A DNA stretch of 26,495 bases from Phycisphaerales bacterium UBA6054 (GCA_002429045.1 DIYM01000015.1:1-26495); one strand, 5' to 3'; positions 1-7,868 are shown, numbered from the stretch's first letter. Program-made: numbers and translations. Notes: generated by a model from the sequence alone, not told the origin.

Positions 1-144
1 CCGCGCTGTGTGGGACCACTCCGTGCCCACAGCCCCCCGCTCGAACCCGGTCTCATAAATCACATCGGCACCCGCCCCCCCGCCCGCAAACGCGAGCCCG
101 AGCATGGCGAGTCTTCTGGCGTCCGTTCCGCATCGTGCGTTCAT
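1..144 (-). CDS. Secreted protein, N-terminal part only (runs off left edge)
   Basis: An open frame with no stop runs from an ATG at 144 to the left edge, giving 48 visible residues. The N-terminus reads as a signal peptide: a short basic stretch (MNARCGTDARR), a hydrophobic core (LAMLGLAFAGGGAGA), then a likely mature start at ADVIYETGFERG. A purine-rich stretch (GAGAGAGAAG) directly precedes the ATG. The mature start, an acidic-aromatic segment followed by GTEWS, resembles secreted PEP-CTERM-type proteins that other genes in this window encode, but the tail lies outside the window, so this class is inference. Function is unknown. The gene is divergent from the lipoprotein gene that starts at 473. 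Confidence 0.55.
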   Translation of the reverse strand, partial: MNARCGTDARRLAMLGLAFAGGGAGADVIYETGFERGAVGTEWSHTAR

Positions 145-472
145 CTTCTCTCTCGCTTTCTTGGGTGCCCGAGTTCCCCTCCACACCGACGGCACGGTGT
201 CCGGGCGATCCGGGACCCATCCAGCATGAACGCGCCGGTGGACCACGCCAGCGGACACCCGAGTGCGCGGCGGCACCCGGTCGGATCGGGCCGCCCAGGG
301 AACCTGGGCACGTCCGATCACCGGGCGGCCACCGCACCCCACGCTCGGCTCCGGATCGGTCTGCGACGTCTGGGCGCCGATTGCCGGCCTTGACGGCACG
401 GGGCGTCACCATTCACCGGCCATCTTGGCGACGCCCCTGTCCCGCCGGCGTCGCGCTTTCGATGATGACCTC
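145..472. other. Intergenic region with nested inverted repeats
   Basis: This divergent spacer lies between the partial secreted-protein gene (minus) and the DUF6624 lipoprotein gene (plus). The open frames across it look like GC-rich shadows. It holds a small hairpin (ACACCG at 183-188 with CGGTGT at 195-200) and a nested pair of inverted repeats: GGCCGCCC at 289-296 with GGGCGGCC at 323-330, and inside it CCCAGG-GAA-CCTGGG at 294-308. The two are mutually exclusive as RNA folds. No clear sigma70 promoter was recognised. Confidence 0.4.
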
Positions 473-1294
473 ATGATCAACCGCACCCGATCGGCCGCTC
501 CCGTCTCGGCACTCGCCGTTCTCCTCGCCGCCGGCCTGGCCGGTTGCGCGAGTTCGCACAGCACGTTCGCCGATGCCAATCGGGCGTTTGCCGGAGCCCA
601 GGAGCCCCGGCAGCTCGAGTCTCGCGACCCCAACGCCGCCGAGATGTTCGGGGACGATGTCGTCATCGGGACGCTCTACGACGACCGGGGCATCCCGCGC
701 TATCAGGCGAGCGTCGAGAGCCTCACCGTAGAAGAGGTCGCCGATGAACTCCGCGAGATGCAGGCGCTGGACGAGCAACTCGTCCGCGAGTCCACCGGTT
801 ACCACACGCCCACGCCCGCCGAGGTCGCCCGTGTCGAAGAGATCGACCGGGCCCACGCCGAGCGTCTCGCCGAGATCGTCCGTGTGCACGGCTGGCCCAC
901 CCGCCACCTCGTCGGCGCCGACGCCGCCCAGGGGGCCTTCGTGGTCATCCAGCACGCCGGGCACGACCCCGCGTTCCAGAACGAGTGCCTGGCGCTCATG
1001 GTCGATCAGGTCGAGCGGGGCGAACTGCCCGCCGCGTATGTGGCGCTGCTCACCGATCGCATCCGCCTGTTCGCCGGCGAACCGCAGGTCTTCGGCACAC
1101 AGATGACCTTCGCGGAATCGAGCGATGGTTTCTTCCGCTGCACCCCGTCGACGCCCATCGAAGACCCCGCCCAGCTCGACGCCCGCCGCGAACTCATGGG
1201 CCTGCCCCCGCACGATCTGTTCGTCGCCAAGCTCGAGGAAGCCTTCCGGGCGCAGAGCGGCAACGGTTCGTTCGCCAGCGTCATCGTCGACTGA
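473..1294 (+). CDS. DUF6624 domain lipoprotein
   Basis: The 273-residue protein starts with a lipoprotein signal: MINRTR, a hydrophobic stretch, and a lipobox LAGC with Cys25. The body carries what I recognise as a DUF6624 domain: LREMQALDEQLVR, then a VEEIDRAHAERLAEIV helix, HGWPTRHLVG, the VIQHAGHDPAFQ block, and LLTDRIRL...FGTQM near the end. Members of this family have no established activity. I chose the ATG at 473 because it places the signal peptide at the N-terminus; the frame stays open upstream to 263, but that extension is low-complexity and not signal-like. No good ribosome binding site is visible. The protein is predicted to be lipid-anchored outside the cytoplasmic membrane. Confidence 0.8.
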   Translation: MINRTRSAAPVSALAVLLAAGLAGCASSHSTFADANRAFAGAQEPRQLESRDPNAAEMFGDDVVIGTLYDDRGIPRYQASVESLTVEEVADELREMQALDEQLVRESTGYHTPTPAEVARVEEIDRAHAERLAEIVRVHGWPTRHLVGADAAQGAFVVIQHAGHDPAFQNECLALMVDQVERGELPAAYVALLTDRIRLFAGEPQVFGTQMTFAESSDGFFRCTPSTPIEDPAQLDARRELMGLPPHDLFVAKLEEAFRAQSGNGSFASVIVD

Positions 1295-1354
1295 CCGAGA
1301 TCACGGCGCCGGAGACGCCCGGCACACGGGCCGACGGATCATTTGGCCTCCTTG

Positions 1355-1383
1355 GCGTGCCTTCCTCGGCTGGGGAGGCACGC
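1355..1383 (+). terminator. Hairpin after the DUF6624 gene
   Basis: GCGTGCCT at 1355-1362 pairs with AGGCACGC at 1376-1383, extendable by three inner pairs (one of them G-T) to leave a loop near TCGGCTG. It sits 60 bases after the lipoprotein stop and 39 bases before the GroES-like start. There is only a weak T-rich stretch after it, so it may be a terminator, a leader structure of the next gene, or neither. Confidence 0.35.
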
Positions 1384-1421
1384 TTGCCTTTGGCACCGCC
1401 GAGAGCTCCCTACCATCACCC

Positions 1422-1739
1422 ATGCCTACCAGCCGTTCCAAGACCGAACTCGAAACCGTCGAGCCGATCGGGCTCCGCGTCCTGATCCGCAAGGACGAGG
1501 ACAAGAAGCAGACCAAGTCGGGCTTGCACCTGCCCGACAAGATCGAGATCCCCACGCTGACCGGGCGTGTGGTCGCCGTGGGAGCCAAGGTCATCTCCGA
1601 GGGCGACTACCCGATCGACCAGTACGACCGGGTCCTGTTCAATCCCAAGCACGCCATCCCGGTCGACTTCGAAGGCGACAACCGCCTGTTCGTTGTGCCG
1701 GTCGAAGACGTGGTCGCGGTGTTCCGCAAAGACGCCTGA
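1422..1739 (+). CDS. GroES-like co-chaperonin family protein
   Basis: The protein has 105 residues, close to the roughly 95-100 of GroES. After a 16-residue polar N-terminus it shows the family order: IGLRVLIRKDEDKKQTKSGL (first strand and a mobile-loop-like segment), HLPDKIE, GRVVAVG, a YDRVLFNPKHAIPV strand block, and a final VPVEDVVAVF. GroES caps the GroEL chamber during protein folding. No groEL lies next to it, and planctomycetes often carry several GroES paralogs, so this may be an accessory copy rather than the main co-chaperonin. The ATG at 1422 is the first that fits the domain; there is no evident Shine-Dalgarno sequence. Confidence 0.8.
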   Translation: MPTSRSKTELETVEPIGLRVLIRKDEDKKQTKSGLHLPDKIEIPTLTGRVVAVGAKVISEGDYPIDQYDRVLFNPKHAIPVDFEGDNRLFVVPVEDVVAVFRKDA

Positions 1740-1863
1740 ACGCCTGGCGGTGTTCCGAACCGCGGGGCATCACCGTGCGTAGCTCCCTCAAGCATGCGTG
1801 CGCCCTTGGGCATGTGACTCCCTTTGTCTGTCGCAGGGTCACGCCCAACGCAAGGAGCCGCCG

Positions 1864-2484
1864 ATGTCGAAGGTCACCACGCTCGCCAGGTTCATGCTCG
1901 CCTTCCTGATCATCGCGGGCGGCTTATCGATCATCATCGGCTCTCTGATGGGCGGCGGTTTCTCGTCTCGTGCTTCGGAGTACGTCAAGGGGAACAACAA
2001 TGACCCCCGGTCGATTCTGATCCGCGCAGTGCTGATCGATGCAGAGAACGGGGTGCCGCTCCCGTCTGGGCTGCCCGTCTCGGGGAGGCCGATCGCTGCC
2101 GCCGACTTTGAATCGCTGCAGAAGGCCGCCCGCACCGAACAGGCGTCGGATGGCCCGGCGATACGGGCCCCCGCCGTGCTCGTGCAGCACGCCGAGACCG
2201 CGGCGATCTCGATCGATCTCGCGGATCGGTCGTTCGAAGCCATGTTTGCGCCACGCGTGATCGACACGGAGCACGGGCCCGTGCTCCGGGTGGCCATCGA
2301 CGTCGCTCAGTCTGTTGCCGATTCCTCGGGCGCCGAGCGTCAGCGGGTCTTCCAGACCGCGTACACGTCAGCGCCGGGCGGATCGGTTGTGTTCGACTTG
2401 GCCGGGCTCGGCCGCCCCGGAGACCAGGCTGTTCTCGCACTCCACACAGAGCTTGTCGATCCGACCCCGCCGCCCTCGGACTGA
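1864..2484 (+). CDS. Membrane-anchored protein of unknown function
   Basis: The 206-residue protein starts at an ATG with a good ribosome binding site (AAGGAG about eight bases upstream). Residues about 8-30 form one hydrophobic segment (MLAFLIIAGGLSIIIG), followed by a Gly-rich turn and a soluble part of about 170 residues, probably outside the membrane. The soluble part is rich in Ala, Asp and Ser and shows no motif I recognise. The last residues (DPTPPPSD) are Pro-rich. It lies 40 bases ahead of the glycosyltransferase gene on the same strand, so the two may be co-transcribed. Confidence 0.65.
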   Translation: MSKVTTLARFMLAFLIIAGGLSIIIGSLMGGGFSSRASEYVKGNNNDPRSILIRAVLIDAENGVPLPSGLPVSGRPIAAADFESLQKAARTEQASDGPAIRAPAVLVQHAETAAISIDLADRSFEAMFAPRVIDTEHGPVLRVAIDVAQSVADSSGAERQRVFQTAYTSAPGGSVVFDLAGLGRPGDQAVLALHTELVDPTPPPSD

Positions 2485-2524
2485 CGCCTGCAGGGCGGGC
2501 GCACATCTGGTCGACACACGGTGT

Positions 2525-3670
2525 ATGCCGGGACCCATCCACCTCCAGACCCGCTATCACTCCGCCTACAGCCTTCTGGGCGCCATGGCCGAGCAGCTCG
2601 CGGAGGCTCTCCGCGCCGCGGGTCATGACGTCCGCGAGCCCGACCCGGCCGACCCGCCGACCAGCGGCGCCTTCGTCTTCTTCAACGCCCCGCCGACCAT
2701 CGACGCCTTCCCCGCGGCGCTGCTCGAACGGAACAGCGCTCTCCGGGGCGTCCAGATCTTCGTCGATCACCCCTTCGCCCTGCCCGCGCCGGTGCTCGAC
2801 GCCTGGCAGGAGCGCAACGGGCTCGAGAACCTCCGCCTCTGCCTGCCGTGCGCCGACGACGCCCACCTGCTCTCCGGGCGATGGCCCGGGCTGCGCCACG
2901 AGCGGATCGCCCACGCCGTCCCGCGATCGGCGCTCTGCGATCCGACCGGGTTGACCGAGCAGCGGTGGGGCGCCCGCCGGCACGACATCGTCCTGGCCGG
3001 CTCGATCAACTCGGAAGCAGAGATCAACACGGAGCTGACGAAGCTGGACGGCACATCACGGCAGGTCGTCCGTGACGTCGCCGCGATCGTGCTCGGCGAT
3101 CCGTCGATGGGCTATGCCCAGGCCGCGGACCTGATCGATCCGAGCCCGCGCATCTGGGGGATCGAACGGCAGCGCTGGCGGGTCACGAACATGATCGTCA
3201 ATCGTGCGCGGCGCACCGGCGTTGTCAACGCCCTGCAGGGGCTCGACGCCAGTGTCTACGGCCCGGATGCCTGGAGGCCCTTCTGCACCGGCACGATCCG
3301 GCACGCCGGCAACGCCGCATACGCGGATATCCACGAGGCGTTCGCGAGCGCCCGTGTTGGGATCGCCTGGGGCCCGACCCAGTTCGCACACTCGTACTCC
3401 GAGCGTCTGATGCTCGCGATGGCCGCGGGCTGCGCACCGATCTCCGACGACCGCCACCTCGTACGACGTGACTTCGCTGATTCGTGCGCCATCTACAACG
3501 CGGCCAACCCGGCGACCGCTCGCGCCGCCTGCGAGCACCTGCTCGCGAACCCGGCCCAAGCTCTCGGACTCGCCGCACGCGCGAGAGCCCAGGCCGAACG
3601 CGAGTGCCTCTGGGAGCAGCGCGTCGAACAGCTGCTGGGCAGTGAGCCAGCCGCGGCCACGCCTGCTTAG
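2525..3670 (+). CDS. CgeB-like glycosyltransferase family protein
   Basis: The 381-residue protein resembles CgeB/spore-maturation-type glycosyltransferases, which have a GT-B fold. The N-terminal part has AEQLAEALRAAGHDV, typical of a first Rossmann segment, then FVFFNAPPT and VQIFVDHPFALP. The C-terminal domain has the group-1 signature at residues 292-308 (SERLMLAMAAGCAPISD), where the Glu is the usual sugar-nucleotide ribose contact, preceded by IHEAFASARVGI. Donor and acceptor cannot be read from the sequence. The start at 2525 is the in-frame ATG nearest the domain start and has no strong ribosome binding site. Its stop codon overlaps the stop of the convergent small gene on the minus strand. 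Confidence 0.7.
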   Translation: MPGPIHLQTRYHSAYSLLGAMAEQLAEALRAAGHDVREPDPADPPTSGAFVFFNAPPTIDAFPAALLERNSALRGVQIFVDHPFALPAPVLDAWQERNGLENLRLCLPCADDAHLLSGRWPGLRHERIAHAVPRSALCDPTGLTEQRWGARRHDIVLAGSINSEAEINTELTKLDGTSRQVVRDVAAIVLGDPSMGYAQAADLIDPSPRIWGIERQRWRVTNMIVNRARRTGVVNALQGLDASVYGPDAWRPFCTGTIRHAGNAAYADIHEAFASARVGIAWGPTQFAHSYSERLMLAMAAGCAPISDDRHLVRRDFADSCAIYNAANPATARAACEHLLANPAQALGLAARARAQAERECLWEQRVEQLLGSEPAAATPA

Positions 3671-3894
3671 CCGAGCCTCATGTTGTCAGGTTCATCTTCG
3701 CCCGCGAGTGAGACCTCAATGTCGCCAATCAACGACGGCGACTCGTGATCGAAGTCCGCGTGCAGGTGGAAGTGGCCAATGGAACTGTCGCGAAGTCCCT
3801 GAAGAAGATCGATGAGATCTTCAATCTCCTGCTTGCGAAGCCCGACCCCGACAAGCGACCATCCTTTCTCGAGAGTTGTGGTGCGCACGTTCAT
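3667..3894 (-). CDS. Small protein coupled to aroA, possibly Imm32-like
   Basis: The 75-residue protein begins at an ATG that overlaps the aroA stop (ATGA), indicating translational coupling. Its sequence shows two features: a helix KQEIEDLIDLLQGLRDSSIG, and an alternating HFHLHADF strand followed by acidic residues (GEDEPDNMRLG). This layout of helix plus His-rich strand reminds me of the Imm32 family of small proteins, but without a search this is a guess. No toxin gene is present nearby, so an immunity role is not implied. Its stop shares bases with the convergent glycosyltransferase stop (TTAG). Confidence 0.6.
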   Translation of the reverse strand: MNVRTTTLEKGWSLVGVGLRKQEIEDLIDLLQGLRDSSIGHFHLHADFDHESPSLIGDIEVSLAGEDEPDNMRLG

Positions 3895-5261
3895 GACCTG
3901 GATTCCGATCTGGCTGAAACAAGCCGCGCCCACTCCGCCCAGAACGTCGGGTACGTCTTGCCCACGCATGTCGGGTCCTCGATCGTCACCCCGGCGCGCC
4001 GCAGCGACACCAGCGCCAGCGACATCGCCATCCGGTGGTCGTCGTATGTGGCGAACGACACCGGGCCGCCCGGGTCGGCGTCGGGCACGACCCGCATCAC
4101 GTCCGGGTCTCCGCCGAAGTCCTCTTCGACAACACCCCCGATCTTGGCCAGTTCCGACCGCACCGCCGCGATGCGGTCGGTCTCCTTCACCCGAAGCGTC
4201 CGCACGCCGCGGATCACGGTGGGCCCGTCGGCGAACGCAGCGACCACCGCCAGGGCGGGCCCCGCGTCCGGCATGTCCTTCAGATCGATCTCCGCACCCC
4301 GCAGCACATCCGGGGCAACGACCGCCACGCCGTCGCCTTGACGCATGACCGAACACCCCATCCGCCCGAGCGCCGCCGGGAACCCGGTGTCACCCTGCAC
4401 CGATGGCGCCGGGATGCCTCCGACAAAGACCCGCAGATCCGAACGCAACGCACCGGCCGCCCACCAGAAGCACGCCCCCGACGCGTCCGGCTCGATGTCC
4501 GTCTCGAAAGCCGATAGCCCGGGTGATACCGAGATCGTCCGCAGGTCGCCGCTCGCCTCGATGGAGATCCCGAGCGACCGCATCTGCCGGATCGTCATCC
4601 GGATGTACGACGCCGAAGTGATCTCCCCGACCAGTTCGATCTGGATCCCGTGCTCCATTACGGATCCGACCAGCAGCAACGCCGAGATGAACTGGCTCGA
4701 CTGCGTCGTGGGAATCGACACGTGCGGCCGACCCTCGGTCGTTCCGCTTGGCGGTGTCAGTCTGACGGGCGGGCACCCGTTGCCTCCGAGGAAATTCGCC
4801 CGCACGCCGAGTTGCCCGAGAATCGCGACCAGCTCGCCGATCGGACGCTGCCGCATCCGCTCGTTCCCGGTCACCGTGATCGCCCCCTTGCTGGCCAGCA
4901 CGCTCGCGGCCAGGAAGCGCGTCGCCGTCCCCGCGTTGTTCAGATCGAGGGTGACGCCCGCGTCCCCGACCTTCCAACGCCCCCCGACGCCGCGCACCCG
5001 AACCGTCCCCCCGTCGACGTCGACCGCGGCCCCGAGTTGTGTGACCGCCATGATCATCCGTTGGGCGTCGTCCGCTTGGGTTAGCGCCCCGCGCAGCACC
5101 GACTCCCCATCGGCCAACGCCGCCAGCAGCAACGCCCGGTTCGTCAGGCTCTTCGATCCGGGCGGCCGGAAGCGCACCGCCCGCGCCGGCTCGGACCTGG
5201 CAGCCTCGGGCAGCGTCAACCGCACGGGCAACTCGTCAAACGCTCGGGTCAACTCGCTCAT
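3891..5261 (-). CDS. aroA: 3-phosphoshikimate 1-carboxyvinyltransferase (EPSP synthase)
   Basis: The 456-residue enzyme transfers enolpyruvate from PEP to shikimate-3-phosphate, the sixth step of the shikimate pathway, in the cytoplasm. Visible motifs: PGSKSLTNR at 34-42 (substrate-binding Lys and Ser), NNAGTATRFL at 108-117, SSQF at 188-191, DMPDAGPALAV at 329-339, RVKETDRI at 357-364 and DDHRMAMS at 407-414. The site matching Pro101 of the E. coli enzyme is Phe here. I set the start at MSELTRAF (5261) because the 15 residues upstream are not enzyme-like. It is divergent from apt across 57 bases, and its TGA overlaps the start of a 75-residue downstream gene. Confidence 0.95.
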   Translation of the reverse strand: MSELTRAFDELPVRLTLPEAARSEPARAVRFRPPGSKSLTNRALLLAALADGESVLRGALTQADDAQRMIMAVTQLGAAVDVDGGTVRVRGVGGRWKVGDAGVTLDLNNAGTATRFLAASVLASKGAITVTGNERMRQRPIGELVAILGQLGVRANFLGGNGCPPVRLTPPSGTTEGRPHVSIPTTQSSQFISALLLVGSVMEHGIQIELVGEITSASYIRMTIRQMRSLGISIEASGDLRTISVSPGLSAFETDIEPDASGACFWWAAGALRSDLRVFVGGIPAPSVQGDTGFPAALGRMGCSVMRQGDGVAVVAPDVLRGAEIDLKDMPDAGPALAVVAAFADGPTVIRGVRTLRVKETDRIAAVRSELAKIGGVVEEDFGGDPDVMRVVPDADPGGPVSFATYDDHRMAMSLALVSLRRAGVTIEDPTCVGKTYPTFWAEWARLVSARSESRS

Positions 5262-5318
5262 CGCGCCAAGCCTATCCGCCCCGCATCCACGCGAGCCGAT
5301 TCTCACCTATGGTCCGCC

Positions 5319-5852
5319 ATGCAAGCCGCCGCCGCTGACCGTCTCGCGTCGCTGATCCGCGACGTTCCCGATTTCCCCAAGCCGGGCATCGTCTACAAGG
5401 ACTTCACGCCGCTGCTGGCCGATCCTGCGGCCCTGGCGCTCGCCGTCGAGTTGATGGCCAACCCGTTCCGGGGCCAGAGCATCGACCTCGTCCTCGGCGC
5501 CGAGTCGCGCGGCTTCATCTTCGGCATCGCCATCGCCCAGGCCCTCTCGGCCGGTTTCGTCCCCGTCCGCAAGCCCGGCAAGCTCCCCCGCGACGTCCAC
5601 GCGGTGGACTACGCCCTCGAGTACGGCACCGACCGCCTCGAGATCCACACCGACGCCGCCCGGGCCGGCCAACGCGTCCTCATGGTCGACGACCTCCTCG
5701 CGACCGGCGGCACCATGGACGCCGCGTGCGAGCTGGTCACCAAGACCGGCGCCGAGATCGTCGGCATGACCGTCCTCATCGAGCTCGGCTTCCTGAACGC
5801 CCGAAACAAGCTTACTAAGTACGGCGAAGTGAACTCGGTGCTCAAGTACTAA
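5319..5852 (+). CDS. apt: Adenine phosphoribosyltransferase
   Basis: The 177-residue protein has the usual length and full motif set of Apt, which converts adenine and PRPP to AMP in purine salvage. Visible: the N-terminal IRDVPDFPKPGIVYKDFTPL block, LGAESRGFIFG at 59-69, a VRKPGKLP loop at 83-90, and the PRPP-binding VLMVDDLLATGGT at 120-132. The ATG at 5319 matches the family start. It faces away from aroA, with a short shared promoter region, and is convergent with the FAD monooxygenase gene, whose stop lies 14 bases beyond the apt stop. Confidence 0.96.
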   Translation: MQAAAADRLASLIRDVPDFPKPGIVYKDFTPLLADPAALALAVELMANPFRGQSIDLVLGAESRGFIFGIAIAQALSAGFVPVRKPGKLPRDVHAVDYALEYGTDRLEIHTDAARAGQRVLMVDDLLATGGTMDAACELVTKTGAEIVGMTVLIELGFLNARNKLTKYGEVNSVLKY

Positions 5853-5866
5853 CAATATCCGAGCCG

Positions 5867-7003
5867 TCAAACGCCCAGCCCACCGCGCTTTGCGATCATC
5901 TTGCCGTGCTGGATCAGTCTTTGTGTAGCCGCCATCCGCTCATCCTGCCATGCCGGGAGGGCTGATCCGAGACGCCCGGTTCCCTGAGCGAGCACGTGCG
6001 CAAGAGAGACAGCGTCGGCGGCCGCTTTCGACGCACCGGCGGCTGTGTGCGGGCGTACGAGAAACGCGGCATCGCCGATCAGCACGGCTCGTCCGTGCAC
6101 CATCCGGGGCACGGCCAGATCGAAAATCGCCTGCACGAACGGATCGTCGGTCATGAGCACCGATTCCGCGATCGCCGGTGGCAACTCGGTCTGCGCCCGC
6201 GCACGCAGCTGCTCGACCCCCGTTCCGCCCATTTCCCCTGGTCCCAGCGACGCGCGATGCAGTTGACCCCTCGCGTCGGTCAGCACGCCTGGAAGACCAT
6301 CCGCGGTCTCATTGACATACCAGACCCAGTTCAGCCTCCGCTCCCCTGGCTCGCGTTGCCCGTTGGCCCCTGGGATCAGGTAGCAAAGGATGTGCGAGCG
6401 TGGGTAGTCGAAAACAACAAAGTGATCGACAAAGAGCGCCAGTTGGTTATCGCTGAGTTGTGACTCCGGGATCAGCCCGCGATAACCCACATAACCGGCG
6501 TACTCGGGCGCGATGTCAGGCAACAGCCGCCGGCGCACCGCCGAGCCGATCCCGTCGGCGCCGATCAGCAGGTCATAGTGATCCCTGGATCCATCAGAGA
6601 GCCGGACTGACACCCCTTGCTCGGACGTGTCCAGGGAATCTATTCCGATTCCTGACCGGATGTTGTTCTCTCCGAACGAACGGCGCAGCGCATCAAGCAC
6701 CGTGTCCCAGGCCGTGAAGAACGTCGAATCGGGCGCGGTGTGCGCCACCGAGCCGTCACGCCGCAGGAATCGTCTGCCCACGGTCGGGATCGCGACGCTC
6801 TCTGGTCTGGCGTAGCCGAACGCTTCGAGGTAGTCCGCGAAATCGGGCTGCACCACGATGCCGCCGCCCACACGGCTCGGATCAGCCGATCGCTCGAACA
6901 CGTCAACGTTCGCTCCAACGCAGCGAAAAGCGAGAGCCGCGCACAATCCCGCGTACGAGCCACCGGCGACCGCCACACGAGCACCCGCCAACCCGTCGCT
7001 CAT
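5867..7003 (-). CDS. FAD-dependent aromatic-ring-type monooxygenase
   Basis: The 378-residue protein belongs to the single-component flavin hydroxylase group (UbiH / PHBH type). It has a dinucleotide-binding AGGSYAG at 13-19 with the acidic ribose contact in VFER at 35-38, the GADGIGSAVR (DG) motif at 148-157, and the GDAAFLVRPHTAAGASKAAA motif from 310 that binds FAD ribityl. The layout suggests similarity to 2,6-dihydroxypyridine hydroxylase-like enzymes, but substrate is unknown. I set the start at 7003 because ATG there overlaps the coaD stop as ATGA; the longer upstream frame is an antisense-like shadow inside coaD. Coupling to coaD makes co-expression likely, although no functional link is obvious. 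Confidence 0.85.
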   Translation of the reverse strand: MSDGLAGARVAVAGGSYAGLCAALAFRCVGANVDVFERSADPSRVGGGIVVQPDFADYLEAFGYARPESVAIPTVGRRFLRRDGSVAHTAPDSTFFTAWDTVLDALRRSFGENNIRSGIGIDSLDTSEQGVSVRLSDGSRDHYDLLIGADGIGSAVRRRLLPDIAPEYAGYVGYRGLIPESQLSDNQLALFVDHFVVFDYPRSHILCYLIPGANGQREPGERRLNWVWYVNETADGLPGVLTDARGQLHRASLGPGEMGGTGVEQLRARAQTELPPAIAESVLMTDDPFVQAIFDLAVPRMVHGRAVLIGDAAFLVRPHTAAGASKAAADAVSLAHVLAQGTGRLGSALPAWQDERMAATQRLIQHGKMIAKRGGLGV

Positions 7004-7512
7004 CCGTCCTTCCCCGCGTCCCACCCCTTCAGGCCCTCGAACACCGCCGCCGGCACCATCTGCCGCACCACGTCCTCCCACCCCGCCGGGCCGACCATCC
7101 CCTTGACGAAGCTCGACGACACCTCGCACAGCTCGCGCGGCGGCATCAGAAACACTGTGCTCACGTCCGGCGACAGGTCCGCGTTCACGTACCGCATCCC
7201 GCGCTCGTACTGGTAGTCGTCCTCGTTGCGGATCCCGCGGACGATGTACGGCGCACCGACCCGCGACGCGAACCGCGCCAGGAACTCGTTCTCGATGCTC
7301 GCGATCTCGACGTTGGGCAGATCGGCCGCGACCTCTCCCAGCCAAGCGAGCCGCTGTTCCAGCGGGAAGGTGTACGACTTCTCCGGGTTCCGAGCCACGG
7401 CCACGATCAGCTTCGAAAACAGCCGGGCCCCACGCTCGATCATCCACACATGCCCCGTCGTCGGCGGATCGAACGAGCCCGCGTACACCGCAATGTCTTC
7501 CCGGTTCGGCAT
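7000..7512 (-). CDS. coaD: Pantetheine-phosphate adenylyltransferase
   Basis: The 170-residue protein matches CoaD (about 160 residues), which joins ATP and 4'-phosphopantetheine to make dephospho-CoA. It shows the nucleotidyltransferase signature GSFDPPTTGH at 12-21, YIVRGIRNEDDYQYE in the middle, and VSSSFVKGM near the C-terminus. Its C-terminus (residues 150 on) is slightly longer than usual. I chose ATG at 7512; a TTG two codons upstream is possible. The gene ends in an ATGA overlap with the FAD monooxygenase gene. Confidence 0.94.
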   Translation of the reverse strand: MPNREDIAVYAGSFDPPTTGHVWMIERGARLFSKLIVAVARNPEKSYTFPLEQRLAWLGEVAADLPNVEIASIENEFLARFASRVGAPYIVRGIRNEDDYQYERGMRYVNADLSPDVSTVFLMPPRELCEVSSSFVKGMVGPAGWEDVVRQMVPAAVFEGLKGWDAGKDG

Positions 7513-7868
7513 CCTCAAAGTCTAGCAGATCGAACGAGTTCGCCCCGGGCGCCTGTGAGCGGATGGTCTCACGCCGTCACGCTTTCGCCCGCAGGTGTCC
7601 GAGCGCATTCCGGGCATCGCATGACTCCCACGCCGAGCTCGTCTTGAACAAACACCCGCTGGTCGACGAGCGAGTGCCGCACCGGGAGCATCGGTGTTCG
7701 GGCTGTCGCGTCCTCGAAGGGAGACCACTGACTGTCAGCAGATCCGGCTCACGCGGTGGGCGGTTGCTTCGCGGTCGATCGTGTGTCGACCAGCATGCGG
7801 CCCGCCAAAAACAAAGACACCCGCCTGGGGTGCGGCGGGTGTCCGAGAGTCATCCGGTGTGAGCCGGA
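7513..7868. other. Spacer upstream of coaD with a possible broken zinc-ribbon reading frame
   Basis: This 356-base stretch lies between the carbonic anhydrase stop and coaD. Its left part holds the carbonic anhydrase terminator (listed separately). On the minus strand, frame A reads HRCSRCGTRS from about 7706, while a frame offset by one base reads SLVDQRVFVQDELGVGVMRC and then CPECARTPAGESVTA, stopping at 7569. Joined, they give two CxxC pairs about 22 residues apart, as in a zinc ribbon. No single intact frame carries both, and no start codon with a ribosome binding site is seen. The coding interpretation is therefore weak. Confidence 0.25.
7807..7843 (-). terminator. Rho-independent terminator of the carbonic anhydrase gene
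   Basis: Read on the minus strand, a perfect 10-bp stem (GACACCCGCC / GGCGGGTGTC, at 7834-7843 and 7816-7825) with an 8-base loop is followed by TTTGTTTTT. It lies about 26 bases after the carbonic anhydrase stop. Confidence 0.85.

Noticed and set aside
5867..7447. Longer version of the FAD monooxygenase extending into coaD
   Set aside because: The extra N-terminal 148 residues are out-of-frame coaD sequence; the ATG at 7003 fits an ATGA overlap and the FAD-binding start.
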